Part shown: one piece after another, positions 28,019 to 35,560 of the stretch
Position numbering within the stretch: the first letter of the stretch is position 1
How the letters are laid out: the number at the start of each line of letters is the position of its first letter
Source: JBNKWA01 sp050299555
GTDB taxonomy: Bacteria > Pseudomonadota > Alphaproteobacteria > Rhodobacterales > Rhodobacteraceae
Length of the DNA: 64,000 nt
NCBI GenBank assembly: GCA_050299555.1
Contig: JBNKWA010000070.1
Location: 52,654 to 116,653 of the forward strand
Direction: 5' to 3'
The notes under the pieces: model-generated
What the model saw: the letters and a program-made list of their open reading frames with translations, nothing else
Databases searched by the model: none
Told to the model about the DNA's origin: nothing
Program-made: the position numbers and the translations under genes

Positions 28019-28381
28019 ATGACCGCTCTCGACCGCTCCTTCGCCGCCCTTGCCGACCCCACCCGCCGTGCCATCGTAGCGCGGTTGGCGAAGGGCGAGG
28101 CGACCGTGCAGGATCTGGCCCGACCATTTGCCATCAGCCAGCCGGCGATCTGCCGGCACCTGAAAGTGCTGGAGGAGGCGGGATTGATCGAGGCCCGCGT
28201 CCAGGGCACGGCACGCCCCCGCCGCCTGAAACCGGCTGCTGTCAAGGCACTCTGGGACTGGCTGGGCGACTACCGCATGCTCTGGGAGGAGCAATTTCAG
28301 AAATTGGATGCGGTGCTCGACGGCCTGGTTGAGGAAATGAACGAAACATCCACCGACAACCCTGAAAAGAGCACTTCATGA
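28019..28381 (+). CDS. ArsR family transcriptional regulator
   Basis: This 120-residue winged-helix repressor has the ArsR core ALADPTRRAIVARLAKGEATVQDLA and recognition helix ISQPAICRHLKVLEEAGLIE. It lacks the cysteine pairs of metal-sensing members. The C-terminal half (LWDWLGDYRMLWEEQFQKLDAVLDGLVEEM) is the form usual for regulators fused in operon with SRPBCC proteins. The next gene overlaps its stop by four bases. It probably represses its own operon through the inverted repeat at the promoter; the ligand is unknown. Confidence 0.93.
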   Translation: MTALDRSFAALADPTRRAIVARLAKGEATVQDLARPFAISQPAICRHLKVLEEAGLIEARVQGTARPRRLKPAAVKALWDWLGDYRMLWEEQFQKLDAVLDGLVEEMNETSTDNPEKSTS

Positions 28382-28848
28382 GTATGAATATGAACTTGGA
28401 CGTGAGCAAGCTGCAACTCGTACTGGACGGCGACACCGACATCATTGTCCGGCGAGATTTTACCCATCCGCCCGCCCGCGTCTGGCGGGCGCTGACCCAG
28501 CCTCAGCTGATCCGCCAGTGGATGGGGCAGGACACGATGACGCGCTGCGAGATGGAGCTGCGTCCGGGCGGGTCGTTTCGGTATGAATGGGCGGAGTTCT
28601 ATTTCTGGGGACCGATCCTAGAAGTCGATGCGCCGCATCACATGACCCATATCCAGCACTTCAGTGGAGACGCCTCTTACCGTACCGAGGTCAGGATCGA
28701 CCTTGCGGCGCATGGAACCGGCACGCGCATGAACATGGCAATGCGCTATGCCAGCACCGAAGCGCGGGCCGCCGCGGTCAAGGCGGGCTTCACCGACGGA
28801 TTTGACGAAGTCTTCGGCAGGCTTGAAGACTTGCTGACCGCAGCATAG
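28378..28848 (+). CDS. SRPBCC (AHSA1-like) domain protein
   Basis: This 156-residue protein has the AHSA1/START-like fold: DIIVRRDFTHPPARVWRALTQPQLIRQWMGQ, a beta-rich middle, and a C-terminal helix GFTDGFDEVFGRLEDLL. SRPBCC proteins form a deep hydrophobic pocket for small lipophilic ligands. Co-translated with arsR by a four-base overlap, it may bind a toxic hydrophobic compound sensed by the regulator. An ArsR-AHSA1 pair is common in bacteria and its physiological role is mostly unknown. Confidence 0.93.
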   Translation: MSMNMNLDVSKLQLVLDGDTDIIVRRDFTHPPARVWRALTQPQLIRQWMGQDTMTRCEMELRPGGSFRYEWAEFYFWGPILEVDAPHHMTHIQHFSGDASYRTEVRIDLAAHGTGTRMNMAMRYASTEARAAAVKAGFTDGFDEVFGRLEDLLTAA

Positions 28849-28859
28849 GCGGTCGCGAG

Positions 28860-29258
28860 ATGACAAAGGGCAAAATCATCTATTGGGTTAGCACGGCCCT
28901 TCTGTGCCTAATCTATGCGGCAGGCGCGGCCGCATATCTGACCCAGCGGCCGATGGTCGAAGAGGGCTTTGCCTTCCTCGGCTATCCAGCCTATCTGATC
29001 ACTCTTCTGATAGTCGTGAAGATCGCGGCCCCGCTGGCCATCCTGACGCGCGTTTCAGTCAAGCTCAGTGATCTGGCCTATGCAGGCATGTTCTTTCACC
29101 TCTCGCTTGCCGTCTCCGCCCATATGAATGTCGGGGATGGCGGATTTGTCCCAGCGCTCGTCGCGCTGGCTCTCATGGCTGCCTCGTTCGTCAGCCAGAA
29201 CGCGGACCGCAAGGAGGCGTCACCCAATGTGCCCTCCCTGTTCGCTTCGACCAAGTAG
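28860..29258 (+). CDS. DoxX family membrane protein
   Basis: This is a 132-residue protein with four hydrophobic helices (IIYWVSTALLCLIYAAGAAAYL, ITLLIVVKIAAPLAIL, AYAGMFFHLSLAVSAHM, ALVALALMAASFV), the DoxX-like layout. The family includes quinone-linked oxidoreductase subunits, but most are uncharacterised. It follows the SRPBCC gene by 11 bases and completes the operon. The C-terminal tail is hydrophilic and short. Confidence 0.88.
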   Translation: MTKGKIIYWVSTALLCLIYAAGAAAYLTQRPMVEEGFAFLGYPAYLITLLIVVKIAAPLAILTRVSVKLSDLAYAGMFFHLSLAVSAHMNVGDGGFVPALVALALMAASFVSQNADRKEASPNVPSLFASTK

Positions 29259-29429
29259 GACAGGAAGCTCACAACGGCAACATCAAGAGGCTATCCTCGG
29301 AAGCAGCCCTACGAGCGTGGGATTTCCGCTCCGCGCCGCGAGGCAATCATCCAACTTTCACTCAGGCTCGTCCGGCTCCACCAGTTCCATGTGCGATACG
29401 AGATTGCCCGCTCACGGGACGTCTCTCCC

Positions 29430-29462
29430 AAAATATTTAGCCATGTCTTGAAACCGTGTTGG
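29430..29462. repeat. Left 33-bp inverted repeat
   Basis: Left arm of the element. Bases 29435-29462 are the exact reverse complement of 30339-30366; the match continues outwards to 29430 with one mismatch at 29434. It contains ATTTAGCCATGTCTTGAAAC. Confidence 0.9.
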
Positions 29463-29463
29463 T

Positions 29464-29757
29464 CGCCTTCTTCCTGGCGAAATCAGCCAATATCGCTCTC
29501 CGGGTAGTCCTTGGAGAGAAAATGGGCAAAACAAACCAAGCCTCGATCAGCATGTCCTCAGCAACAAGCCGGGAAAGAGGGTCGTGCAGCGAGCATTTCA
29601 CATCCAAAATGTGAATGCGTTGCATTCACGCTACGACGATTTCATGCATCCGTTCAAAGGGCCGGCCTCCAAGTATCTTGGGCGATATCTGCGATGGTTC
29701 TTGCTTCGCGAAAAACTCGAACCTGACGAGGTGTTTCGGAAGGTAGTGTCATCTTAG
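29464..29757 (+). pseudogene. IS1595-type transposase, C-terminal fragment
   Basis: The open frame ends in a 50-residue match to the C-terminal part of ISXO2/IS1595-like transposases: RAFHIQNVNALHSRYDDFMH, then PFKGPASKYLGRYLRWFLLRE, finishing before a TAG at 29755. The upstream two thirds, with the zinc ribbon and catalytic DDE residues, are missing, and the first part of the frame does not look like a transposase. Confidence 0.72.
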
Positions 29758-29804
29758 CCATGGGAGCTGTTGCCCCGGGGGGCTGAATCGCCCAAGTTCA
29801 TAGC

Positions 29805-30326
29805 ATGTTGTATGTGCTGGCATTTCCGAGGTTCGACGTGGGACTGACCGCGTCCCTTGCTCGGTTTCGCTCGAAATACGAACCCGAACGGGCGCGACTT
29901 GTGCGTCCCCACGTCACCCTGGTTTTCGGCTTGTCCGGGGTGGAGCCAGGAGGATTCTCGGACTTCTGCGAAGATACGCTTTCTGGCACGAGAAGAATCC
30001 AGCTCGGTTTTGACCGGTTCGTCCTCGAATATGACCCCTTCGAAGGAAAGCACAAGCTACTGCTACTTTGTGGCCGCGGGCGCGAAGAGATCGCATCGCT
30101 ACACCGACAGCTTTACCTCGGCCCACACAGCCAACAACTTGATCCAAACCATCCCTATCGCCCACACATGACCGTTGCGACAGATCGTGATCGAGATGCT
30201 CTCGCGGATCTTGATCCATCAGCGATCGGCGAACTTCCAATCCAAGGCGTTCTCGACACGGTTGAGCTCGTTTCGTTGAATGGCGGGATACTGAAAACCC
30301 TGAAATCCATTTCGCTGAAATCCTGA
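29805..30326 (+). CDS. 2H phosphoesterase (2'-5' RNA ligase-like)
   Basis: This 173-residue protein carries both HxT motifs that define the 2H superfamily: His36-Val-Thr38 in VRPHVTLVFG and His121-Met-Thr123 in RPHMTVATD. Members cleave or ligate 2',5' linkages, cyclic phosphates or ADP-ribose derivatives, and act on tRNA or small nucleotides. The gene lies entirely inside the inverted-repeat element and its base composition (lower GC) matches that element rather than its surroundings. The ATG lacks a good ribosome-binding box. Possible roles are RNA repair or a counter-defence/defence enzyme; neither is shown. Confidence 0.82.
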   Translation: MLYVLAFPRFDVGLTASLARFRSKYEPERARLVRPHVTLVFGLSGVEPGGFSDFCEDTLSGTRRIQLGFDRFVLEYDPFEGKHKLLLLCGRGREEIASLHRQLYLGPHSQQLDPNHPYRPHMTVATDRDRDALADLDPSAIGELPIQGVLDTVELVSLNGGILKTLKSISLKS

Positions 30327-30338
30327 CGGCCCTCATAG

Positions 30339-30371
30339 CCAACACGGTTTCAAGACATGGCTAAATTTTTT
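30339..30371. repeat. Right 33-bp inverted repeat
   Basis: Right arm of the element, with CCAACACGGTTTCAAGACAT at 30339. It begins 12 bases after the 2H phosphoesterase stop. Confidence 0.9.
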
Positions 30372-30425
30372 CCCCCGGCAACGACCGGACATGACTGGAG
30401 CGCCTCCGCGTACCAACCGCTGCAA

Positions 30426-30911
30426 CTATGATCCGTCGCTCGTGTCCAATCGATACTTCTTGAAGACAGCGCCGTCATAGTCGACCTCGCCGACCGGTTC
30501 GGCGCCCATGCGACCGAGGGCGCCGACGTTCCTGCGCGAGGGCGGCAGCAGGAACGTGATATATGGAATGCGCGGGTCGGATCGGGCGATGGTCAGGGCC
30601 TCGCGTGTGATACTCGCGCCGAGGCCGAAGGCGTCGGGGACCAGCACCAGCCCGAAGTCCCACTCCTCGCCTTCCTTCTGGAACCCGCCCCAGCCGACAT
30701 AGCGACCGTCGTGCAGGATCGCCCAATGACCCAGCCCGTCTCGGCGCCAGCATGCCTCCTTGGCCGCGACGAAGGCGGCGGCCTCGTCCGTGGTCCAGGT
30801 CCCGGTGAGGAGCGGCATGTGCTCTCCGGTCCGCGGGTCGTTCATGTGGGCGACGAGCGTCTCCAAGGGGATCTCGGTCAGGCGTAGGAAGGCGATTTCG
30901 GGTCGGGGCAT
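30426..30911 (-). CDS. GNAT family N-acetyltransferase
   Basis: This 161-residue GNAT acetyltransferase has IAFLRLTEIPLETLVAHMND, then HWAILHDGRYVGWGGFQKEG, the beta4 strand WDFGLVLVPDAFGLGASITREAL with the acetyl-CoA loop, and RIPYITFLLPPSRRNVGALGRMGAE, a canonical C-terminal half. The start was placed at MPRPEIAFLRL; an upstream frame of 75 codons looks like a different, decayed sequence. The N terminus resembles the small aminoglycoside/peptide acetyltransferases but no substrate can be named. Confidence 0.86.
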   Translation of the reverse strand: MPRPEIAFLRLTEIPLETLVAHMNDPRTGEHMPLLTGTWTTDEAAAFVAAKEACWRRDGLGHWAILHDGRYVGWGGFQKEGEEWDFGLVLVPDAFGLGASITREALTIARSDPRIPYITFLLPPSRRNVGALGRMGAEPVGEVDYDGAVFKKYRLDTSDGS

Positions 30912-31176
30912 CGTCGTGGACTTCGGGTTGGACCGGCACGGCATTTCGATATCAGTGTACAGCTGGGTGGCTCCAGCGACATCGGGCGGCGCGGACCGGC
31001 AAGGGCGCCCCTTCAGGCGGCCGGCCAGGGCACCGCCCTTTCGCTCGATGAAGCGCTCAGGAAGATCGCCATGCTCCGGACCGACCGCCGTTGGTACCGA
31101 AGCCCGGGCAGCCAGGCTTCTGCGCCAGTCGGGCACACGTGCGAGACCGTTGAAGATCCCGAAATCGCCGAGACCC

Positions 31177-31545
31177 TCATCCGATGGGCTTCGGCCGGAC
31201 GGAGACGCTTCCGGTCATGTGCGAATGAAAGGCGCAGAAATAGTCGAAATCCCCGGGCGTTCCGAAGACAAGACGCGCCGTCGCGTCGGCTTCGAGCGGG
31301 TCCGTCTGCCAGCTTCCATCGCGCGCGGTCGCCGTATGCGGCGCGATGTCTTCGTTGATCCAGACGACTGTGTCACCGGGCCGTATCTCGACGCTTTCAG
31401 GGACGAAGGCGAAGTTGGACATGCGAACCGTCACGACATGCGGGCCGTCATGCGCCGCGAGGGTTCCCGGCGCTGCGGCCAGGGCCAGGCTTGCGCCCAG
31501 ACCCTGGCCGAACTGCCGCCGGCCGAATGCAGTCAGCCGGCGCAT
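31177..31545 (-). CDS. Secreted cupredoxin (type I copper protein)
   Basis: This is a 122-residue protein with a signal sequence that keeps a twin-arginine-like start (MRRLTAFGRRQFGQGLGASLALAAA, cut near LAAHDG). The cupredoxin domain shows the copper ligands: His70 in DIAPHTA, and Cys104-x-x-His107-x-x-Met110 in DYFCAFHSHMTG, a CxxHxxM type I site. It may shuttle electrons in the periplasm. Its start overlaps the stop of the DUF4142 gene by 13 bases, so the two are translated together. Confidence 0.88.
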   Translation of the reverse strand: MRRLTAFGRRQFGQGLGASLALAAAPGTLAAHDGPHVVTVRMSNFAFVPESVEIRPGDTVVWINEDIAPHTATARDGSWQTDPLEADATARLVFGTPGDFDYFCAFHSHMTGSVSVRPKPIG

Positions 31546-32060
31546 TGCAGACCGTCGACCATGCGCTCGGCATGGGCCTCGTGCGCGCGGAAGGTGACCA
31601 GCGCGTCCTCCAGAAGCGCCTTGAGCGGCGCGACCGTGACGGCGGGAATGAACGCCTCGGCGACGGTCTTGTTGACGACCTGGTGATAGCCCAGCTCGTT
31701 CTTCGCGTAGGCGCAGTCGAACGCCGCGCCGGCGAGCGTCACCAGCTCGGCCCGCTTCGCCGCCGCGCCCTCGACCAGCGCCCGGCTGAGGTCGTTGTCC
31801 TGCGGTGTCACGTTCAGTTCGGCGATCAGCGCGCCGGCCGCGTCGTTCACCGCACTGTGGTCGCGGATCATCGTCTGGGCGAAGTCGCGCACCGCCTCGT
31901 TCTCGGAGATCGCCAGCGCCAGATGCGCATATCGGATGTCGAGGCCCCCAGCGGTATAGGCCGTGTGCGCGATCTCGAGGTCGTTCATCGGTTGCCCGGC
32001 TTCGGCGGCAAGGCCCAGAGCCGCCATGGCGACGGCAAGAGCAAGGGTTGGTGTCTTCAT
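31533..32060 (-). CDS. DUF4142 periplasmic protein
   Basis: This 175-residue protein opens with a signal peptide (MKTPTLALAVAMAALGLAAEAG). The mature part is a long helical bundle resembling ferritin-like DUF4142 proteins: DIRYAHLALAISENEAVRDF, then HSAVNDAAGALIAELNVTP, and a third segment FDCAYAKNELGYHQ. Function unknown; members often sit beside copper or stress genes. Overlaps the cupredoxin gene. Divergent from the AraC regulator, which may control it. Confidence 0.88.
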   Translation of the reverse strand: MKTPTLALAVAMAALGLAAEAGQPMNDLEIAHTAYTAGGLDIRYAHLALAISENEAVRDFAQTMIRDHSAVNDAAGALIAELNVTPQDNDLSRALVEGAAAKRAELVTLAGAAFDCAYAKNELGYHQVVNKTVAEAFIPAVTVAPLKALLEDALVTFRAHEAHAERMVDGLQCAG

Positions 32061-32120
32061 CGGAATTCTCCCGTGTTGGATTGAGACACCATCCGAATGC
32101 CACAGCAGTGGCGTTCTCTG

Positions 32121-32143
32121 AATACTAGCAAGTTCAGTATTCC
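32121..32143. promoter_or_regulatory. Inverted repeat in divergent region, possible operator
   Basis: Perfect seven-base arms GAATACT (32121-32127) and AGTATTC (32137-32143) are separated by nine bases between the DUF4142 start and the AraC start. The arms are AT-rich in a GC-rich region and lie 58 bases from the AraC ATG, a suitable place for autoregulation. The regulator is not proven. Confidence 0.45.
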
Positions 32144-32200
32144 TGTCAGATCGTCCGGATAGCTGGACGGACGCACGTCAAAGCGCGTACAACATCCCAC

Positions 32201-33154
32201 ATGCTGGACCTCCTGAGCGACATCCTCACACGCCTGTCCCTGCAAGGGACATTGTACTTCCGGACAAGCTTCACCGAGCCTTGGGGTGTGCGGGTCCCCG
32301 CCCTCAGGAACGTCACCCGTTTCCACTATGTGCATCGTGGCGAGGCTCAGATCCGGGTAGAAGGAACCGAGCGTACTATCGCGCTGAAGCAGGGTGACCT
32401 CGTGATGGTACCGCACGGGCGCGCCCATGTGCTGCTCTGCCGGCATACCGGTCCCGACGAGGCCCTGCCGCTCGACGACGTCCTTGTGCGTTCGGGCTTT
32501 CCCGGTCACGGGACGCTGGTCTGGGGCGGCGAGCCAACGCCGCAGGACACACAACTGATCTGCGGACATTTCGCCTTGGCGGAGGGGTCGCGGCACATCC
32601 TGTTCGACCGGCTGCCGCCCTTGATCCATCTGCGCGGGTATGGCGATGACCTGGGTTCCTGGCTCGAAGCGACACTGCGGGTGATCGGAGCCGAAACAGG
32701 AGGGTCGCGGCTGGGTGGGGACCTGATCGCTCTCAAGATGTCCGAGGCCATCTTCGCGCAGGCGATCCGGGCCCATATCGAGCAGTCGGCGGCCGCGGAC
32801 GGCAGCTTGGCCGGATTCGCGGACCAGCATATCGGCCGCGCGCTTGCGGCGTTTCATCGCGCACCGGCGTCGGATTGGACGGTGGAGCGGCTCGCGCGCG
32901 AGGCGGGGCTGTCACGCACTGGCTTCGCCGAACGCTTCTCGGTGCGGATGGGAGTGACGCCGATGGCCTACGTGACATCGTGGAGGATGCAGGTCGCGCG
33001 CGAGGCCCTGACCACTCGAGGTCTGTCGGTCGCCGAGACGGCCGAGATTTCGGGCTATGCCTCGGAATCGGCCTTTAGCCGAGTCTTCAAGAAAGAAATC
33101 GGTCTGTCGCCGGCCGCGTTCAGGGTGGCGCGCGCCCAGCCTGAGTCGGTCTAG
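32201..33154 (+). CDS. AraC family regulator with cupin N terminus
   Basis: This is a 317-residue regulator. The N-terminal cupin_6 ligand domain (FRTSFTEPWGVRVPALRNVTRFHYVHRGEAQIRVEG, then LKQGDLVMVPHGRAHVLL) is followed by a double helix-turn-helix from about residue 225 (WTVERLAREAGLSRTGFAERF and LSVAETAEISGYASESAFSRVFKKEIGLSPAAFR). This type commonly stands beside a carboxymuconolactone decarboxylase-like gene, which is found two genes downstream. The following two genes are probably its targets. Confidence 0.93.
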   Translation: MLDLLSDILTRLSLQGTLYFRTSFTEPWGVRVPALRNVTRFHYVHRGEAQIRVEGTERTIALKQGDLVMVPHGRAHVLLCRHTGPDEALPLDDVLVRSGFPGHGTLVWGGEPTPQDTQLICGHFALAEGSRHILFDRLPPLIHLRGYGDDLGSWLEATLRVIGAETGGSRLGGDLIALKMSEAIFAQAIRAHIEQSAAADGSLAGFADQHIGRALAAFHRAPASDWTVERLAREAGLSRTGFAERFSVRMGVTPMAYVTSWRMQVAREALTTRGLSVAETAEISGYASESAFSRVFKKEIGLSPAAFRVARAQPESV

Positions 33155-33285
33155 CCTTTCGTCCGCAGTTCCGGATGATCGGACAAGTTCTCTGGACTGA
33201 CTGACATTCATCGTCCGCGCGTGGCGGGTTATCTCGGCTCATGCGCCTTTGCGCAGCATCCGAAATCCGACAAAGGAAACCCGTC

Positions 33286-33648
33286 ATGCGTTTCGTTACC
33301 AGAACCGTCCACGCCTGGCTCGACTATCCGGTCGCGCTTGCGCTCATCGCCCTGCCGTTCCTGCTTGGCCTGGGCGAGTCCCATCCGCTGGCCCTCGCGG
33401 TCTCGCCGGTCGTCGGCATCGCCGCCTTCGTCCTGACGGTGTTCACCGACCACCACCTCGGGATCTTCCGCGTCTTTCCCTACCGGCTGCACCTCACCGT
33501 CGATCTGTTGGTAGGGCTCGCGTTCCTCGTCCTGCCCTTCGCGTTCGGCTTCACCGGGCTCGATGCCGCCTTCTACCTCGTCAACGGCGCCGCCGTGGTG
33601 GCCGTCATCGGCCTGTCCAAACCCGAAACCGGCATGGCCTCGGCCTGA
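33286..33648 (+). CDS. SPW-type small membrane protein
   Basis: This is a 120-residue membrane protein with four hydrophobic helices (LDYPVALALIALPFLLGLGE, HPLALAVSPVVGIAAFVLTV, LLVGLAFLVLPFAFGF, FYLVNGAAVVAVIGL), similar to SPW-repeat proteins. The RTVHAWLDYP segment is shared with relatives. A strong AAGGA site precedes the second Met, which was chosen as start. It lies in the AraC-linked operon just before the AhpD-like gene. Function unknown. Confidence 0.82.
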   Translation: MRFVTRTVHAWLDYPVALALIALPFLLGLGESHPLALAVSPVVGIAAFVLTVFTDHHLGIFRVFPYRLHLTVDLLVGLAFLVLPFAFGFTGLDAAFYLVNGAAVVAVIGLSKPETGMASA

Positions 33649-33676
33649 CCCTCCCCAACTCGAAAGGACCATTCCA

Positions 33677-34219
33677 ATGGCACGTCTCACCCAGGTCGCG
33701 GACATCGACGCGACGCCCGAAACCGCCACCCTCTTCGCCGCCATCCGCAAGAAGGTCGGCATGGTGCCCAACCTCTACCGGGTCGCGGGCAACCAGCCGG
33801 CCGCCCTTGCCGGGCTTCTCGGCCTCAACGAAACCCTGGCCGGCGGCGATTTCGACGCCCGCACGCGCGAGGCGATCGCGTTGGCGGTCGCGGGGGCGAA
33901 TGCCTGCGACTACTGCGCGTCGGCCCATGCGGCGATTTCCGCCGGCCTGAAGGTGCCGAACGAGGCGATCGACGACCACCTGGCGGGACGGTCGGAGGAT
34001 CCGCGCACCGCGGCCATCCTCATGCTCGCGACCGAGATCGTGGAGCACCGCGGCATGGTCTCGGACGACGATATCGCCCGCGTGCGCGCCGCCGGACTGA
34101 CCGAGGCCGACATCGTGGAAACCGTGGCCAACGTCGTGGCGAACATCTTCACCAACTACCTGAACCACGTCGCGGAGACCGACATCGACTTTCCCGCACG
34201 CCGCGCCCACGCCGCGTGA
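33677..34219 (+). CDS. AhpD/carboxymuconolactone decarboxylase-like protein
   Basis: This is a 180-residue all-helical protein with the CxxC redox pair and proton-relay His of the AhpD fold: ANACDYCASAHAAI (Cys77, Cys80, His84). The segment LTEADIVETVANVVANIFTNYLNHVA is typical of peroxidase-like members. It may reduce organic peroxides. It starts 28 bases after the SPW protein and shares the AraC-linked operon. Confidence 0.9.
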   Translation: MARLTQVADIDATPETATLFAAIRKKVGMVPNLYRVAGNQPAALAGLLGLNETLAGGDFDARTREAIALAVAGANACDYCASAHAAISAGLKVPNEAIDDHLAGRSEDPRTAAILMLATEIVEHRGMVSDDDIARVRAAGLTEADIVETVANVVANIFTNYLNHVAETDIDFPARRAHAA

Positions 34220-34255
34220 ACTCCAGCGGTCCGGCGGCTCAGGCAGCCGGGCCGG

Positions 34256-34759
34256 TTACGGCCCTGACCGGCCACTGAACGGTCGATCAAGATGCTGCAC
34301 TGCGGCCCGTGATTCCGCCTTGTCAGCCGAGCCGCCGATGGCTTGGCTGACAATCCCGGTCAGCCGGGTGAACAGCCCCAAGAGGCTGGTCTTGACCCGA
34401 TGCGGCAAGGCGTAGCGATCGCGGGCGTCACGGGCCGCGTGCCAACCCATCGAAAAGACCAGCCGCGCGCCGGGTTCGGCATGGTCCGGCACGGCGCGGG
34501 CGGTGCGGGTCGCCATGCCGTGGGTGCCCCAGGGCACGAGTACGGTGAGCACCCCGTCACACCCGGCAACGGCGCGAGAGTTAGTCCCCGGATCGCTGGT
34601 ATCGCTGGTGACCAACCCGATGCTGTCGCCGAAGGAAGAAAGCTTCGAAGCGCTGTCCGGGCGGCAGAGGCCCGTAACCTCGTGGCCCTCGGCAAGGCCG
34701 TGCTGAGCCAAGAGCAACCCCAGCTTGCCCGAAATTCCGATGCTGCAGATGCGTTTCAT
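34256..34759 (-). pseudogene. Truncated NAD(P)-binding epimerase-like protein
   Basis: The 167-codon frame begins well, MKRICSIGISGKLGLLLAQHGLAEGHEVTGLCR, a Rossmann NAD(P)-binding start of NmrA-like proteins, and continues through GCDGVLTVLVPWG and ARLVFSMGWH. After TRLTGIVSQAIGG it departs and stops, whereas relatives run about 265 residues. The C-terminal substrate half is thus lost through frameshift or deletion. It lies in the decayed part of the island, downstream of the SBP56 pair. Confidence 0.6.
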
Positions 34760-34897
34760 TTCCAGCTCCCATGCAGTGCAGGGATTGGGTTGCCCCATTC
34801 GTGATGGGATCAGGTCCAGGGGCATCGGACCGGGCCGACATCGGCCCCGTCCGCCGCGCTTTTGGCCGATTCTGCCGGTTTGCGATTGGCGATGCTA

Positions 34898-35557
34898 TCA
34901 GTGCGCCAGGATGAGGGAGATCGCACCGACGAGAATGAGGCTCGTGGCCCAAACGAGGTCCAGGTTGAACCAGCTCTTGGAGAGGAACCGCAGCCCGAAC
35001 CAGTGGTAAACTCCGACGGCGAGGAGCCCACCAGCGAAGGTCATCGCCAGGGTATGGACCGATGCAACCGCGGCCGCGACCTTGACGTTGCCTGTCATCA
35101 GCGTCGATGCGGCCGCGTGGCCCGCGTCGTCTTCGACGGCGCCGCAGATCCCGAGATAGATGGGAACGAGCATCAGGCCCGCCCCGTGGGCGAGCGCTGC
35201 GAGGAACGACCAGAGCGCCAGGCGTGTCGGCGGAACCCGGGCGAGAAAGCGTGGGTGACGGCGGTTCAGGAGCAAGTACACACCGAGCCCGATCACCAGG
35301 CAGGCGGCTCCGATCTGAATAGCGCGCCGCCATTCGGCGAGGAACAGGAGCGCGGAGAACGGAAACAGCATCGCCGCAATGGCGAGCAGGTGCCCGACGG
35401 CCAGGGCCCCGATCGCCTTGTAGAGGCCGTACGCGGACCGGTCCATCAACGCGGCGGATACCGCAAGCGGCCAGCCCATGCCCGGGTTGACCCCGTGATA
35501 TACGCCGGAAGAGACAACGGCCCACCAAAGGGCCGTTGTCGTGTCGAAGTCCGGCAC
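34898..35557 (-). CDS. Multi-pass membrane protein beside SBP56
   Basis: This is a 219-residue inner-membrane protein of about six helices, beginning LWWAVVSSGVYHGVNPGMGW and containing LWSFLAALAHGAGLMLVPIYL and HTLAMTFAGGLLAVGVYHWFGL. The histidines in VYHGVNP and ALAHGAG lie in membrane segments and may matter for function. It begins three bases downstream of the methanethiol-oxidase-like gene, so the two form an operon. I do not recognise a named family; transport or partner subunit of the upstream enzyme is possible. Confidence 0.78.
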   Translation of the reverse strand: MPDFDTTTALWWAVVSSGVYHGVNPGMGWPLAVSAALMDRSAYGLYKAIGALAVGHLLAIAAMLFPFSALLFLAEWRRAIQIGAACLVIGLGVYLLLNRRHPRFLARVPPTRLALWSFLAALAHGAGLMLVPIYLGICGAVEDDAGHAAASTLMTGNVKVAAAVASVHTLAMTFAGGLLAVGVYHWFGLRFLSKSWFNLDLVWATSLILVGAISLILAH

Positions 35558-35560
35558 GCT

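Larger units (their letters stand above)
29430..30371. mobile_element. Inverted-repeat element with broken IS1595-type transposase
   Basis: A 942-base unit is bounded by 33-base inverted repeats with one mismatch (28 bases perfect). Inside are the 3' end of an IS1595-type transposase and a complete 2H phosphoesterase gene. From general knowledge, IS1595-family elements often carry passenger genes, so the phosphoesterase gene is best read as cargo of a transposon that lost most of its transposase. No eight-base target duplication is evident at the ends. Confidence 0.7.

Noticed and set aside
29374..29383. GGCTCCACCA, matching the last ten bases of tRNA-Ala
   Set aside because: Considered as an attachment-site copy for an element between the tRNA and here, but ten bases without extension on either side can be chance.
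31017..31070. Plus-strand peptide AAGQGTALSLDEALRKIA, like the end of LuxR/AfsR-type ATPase regulators
   Set aside because: Only about 18 residues match, with no upstream continuation; too little to call a gene remnant.
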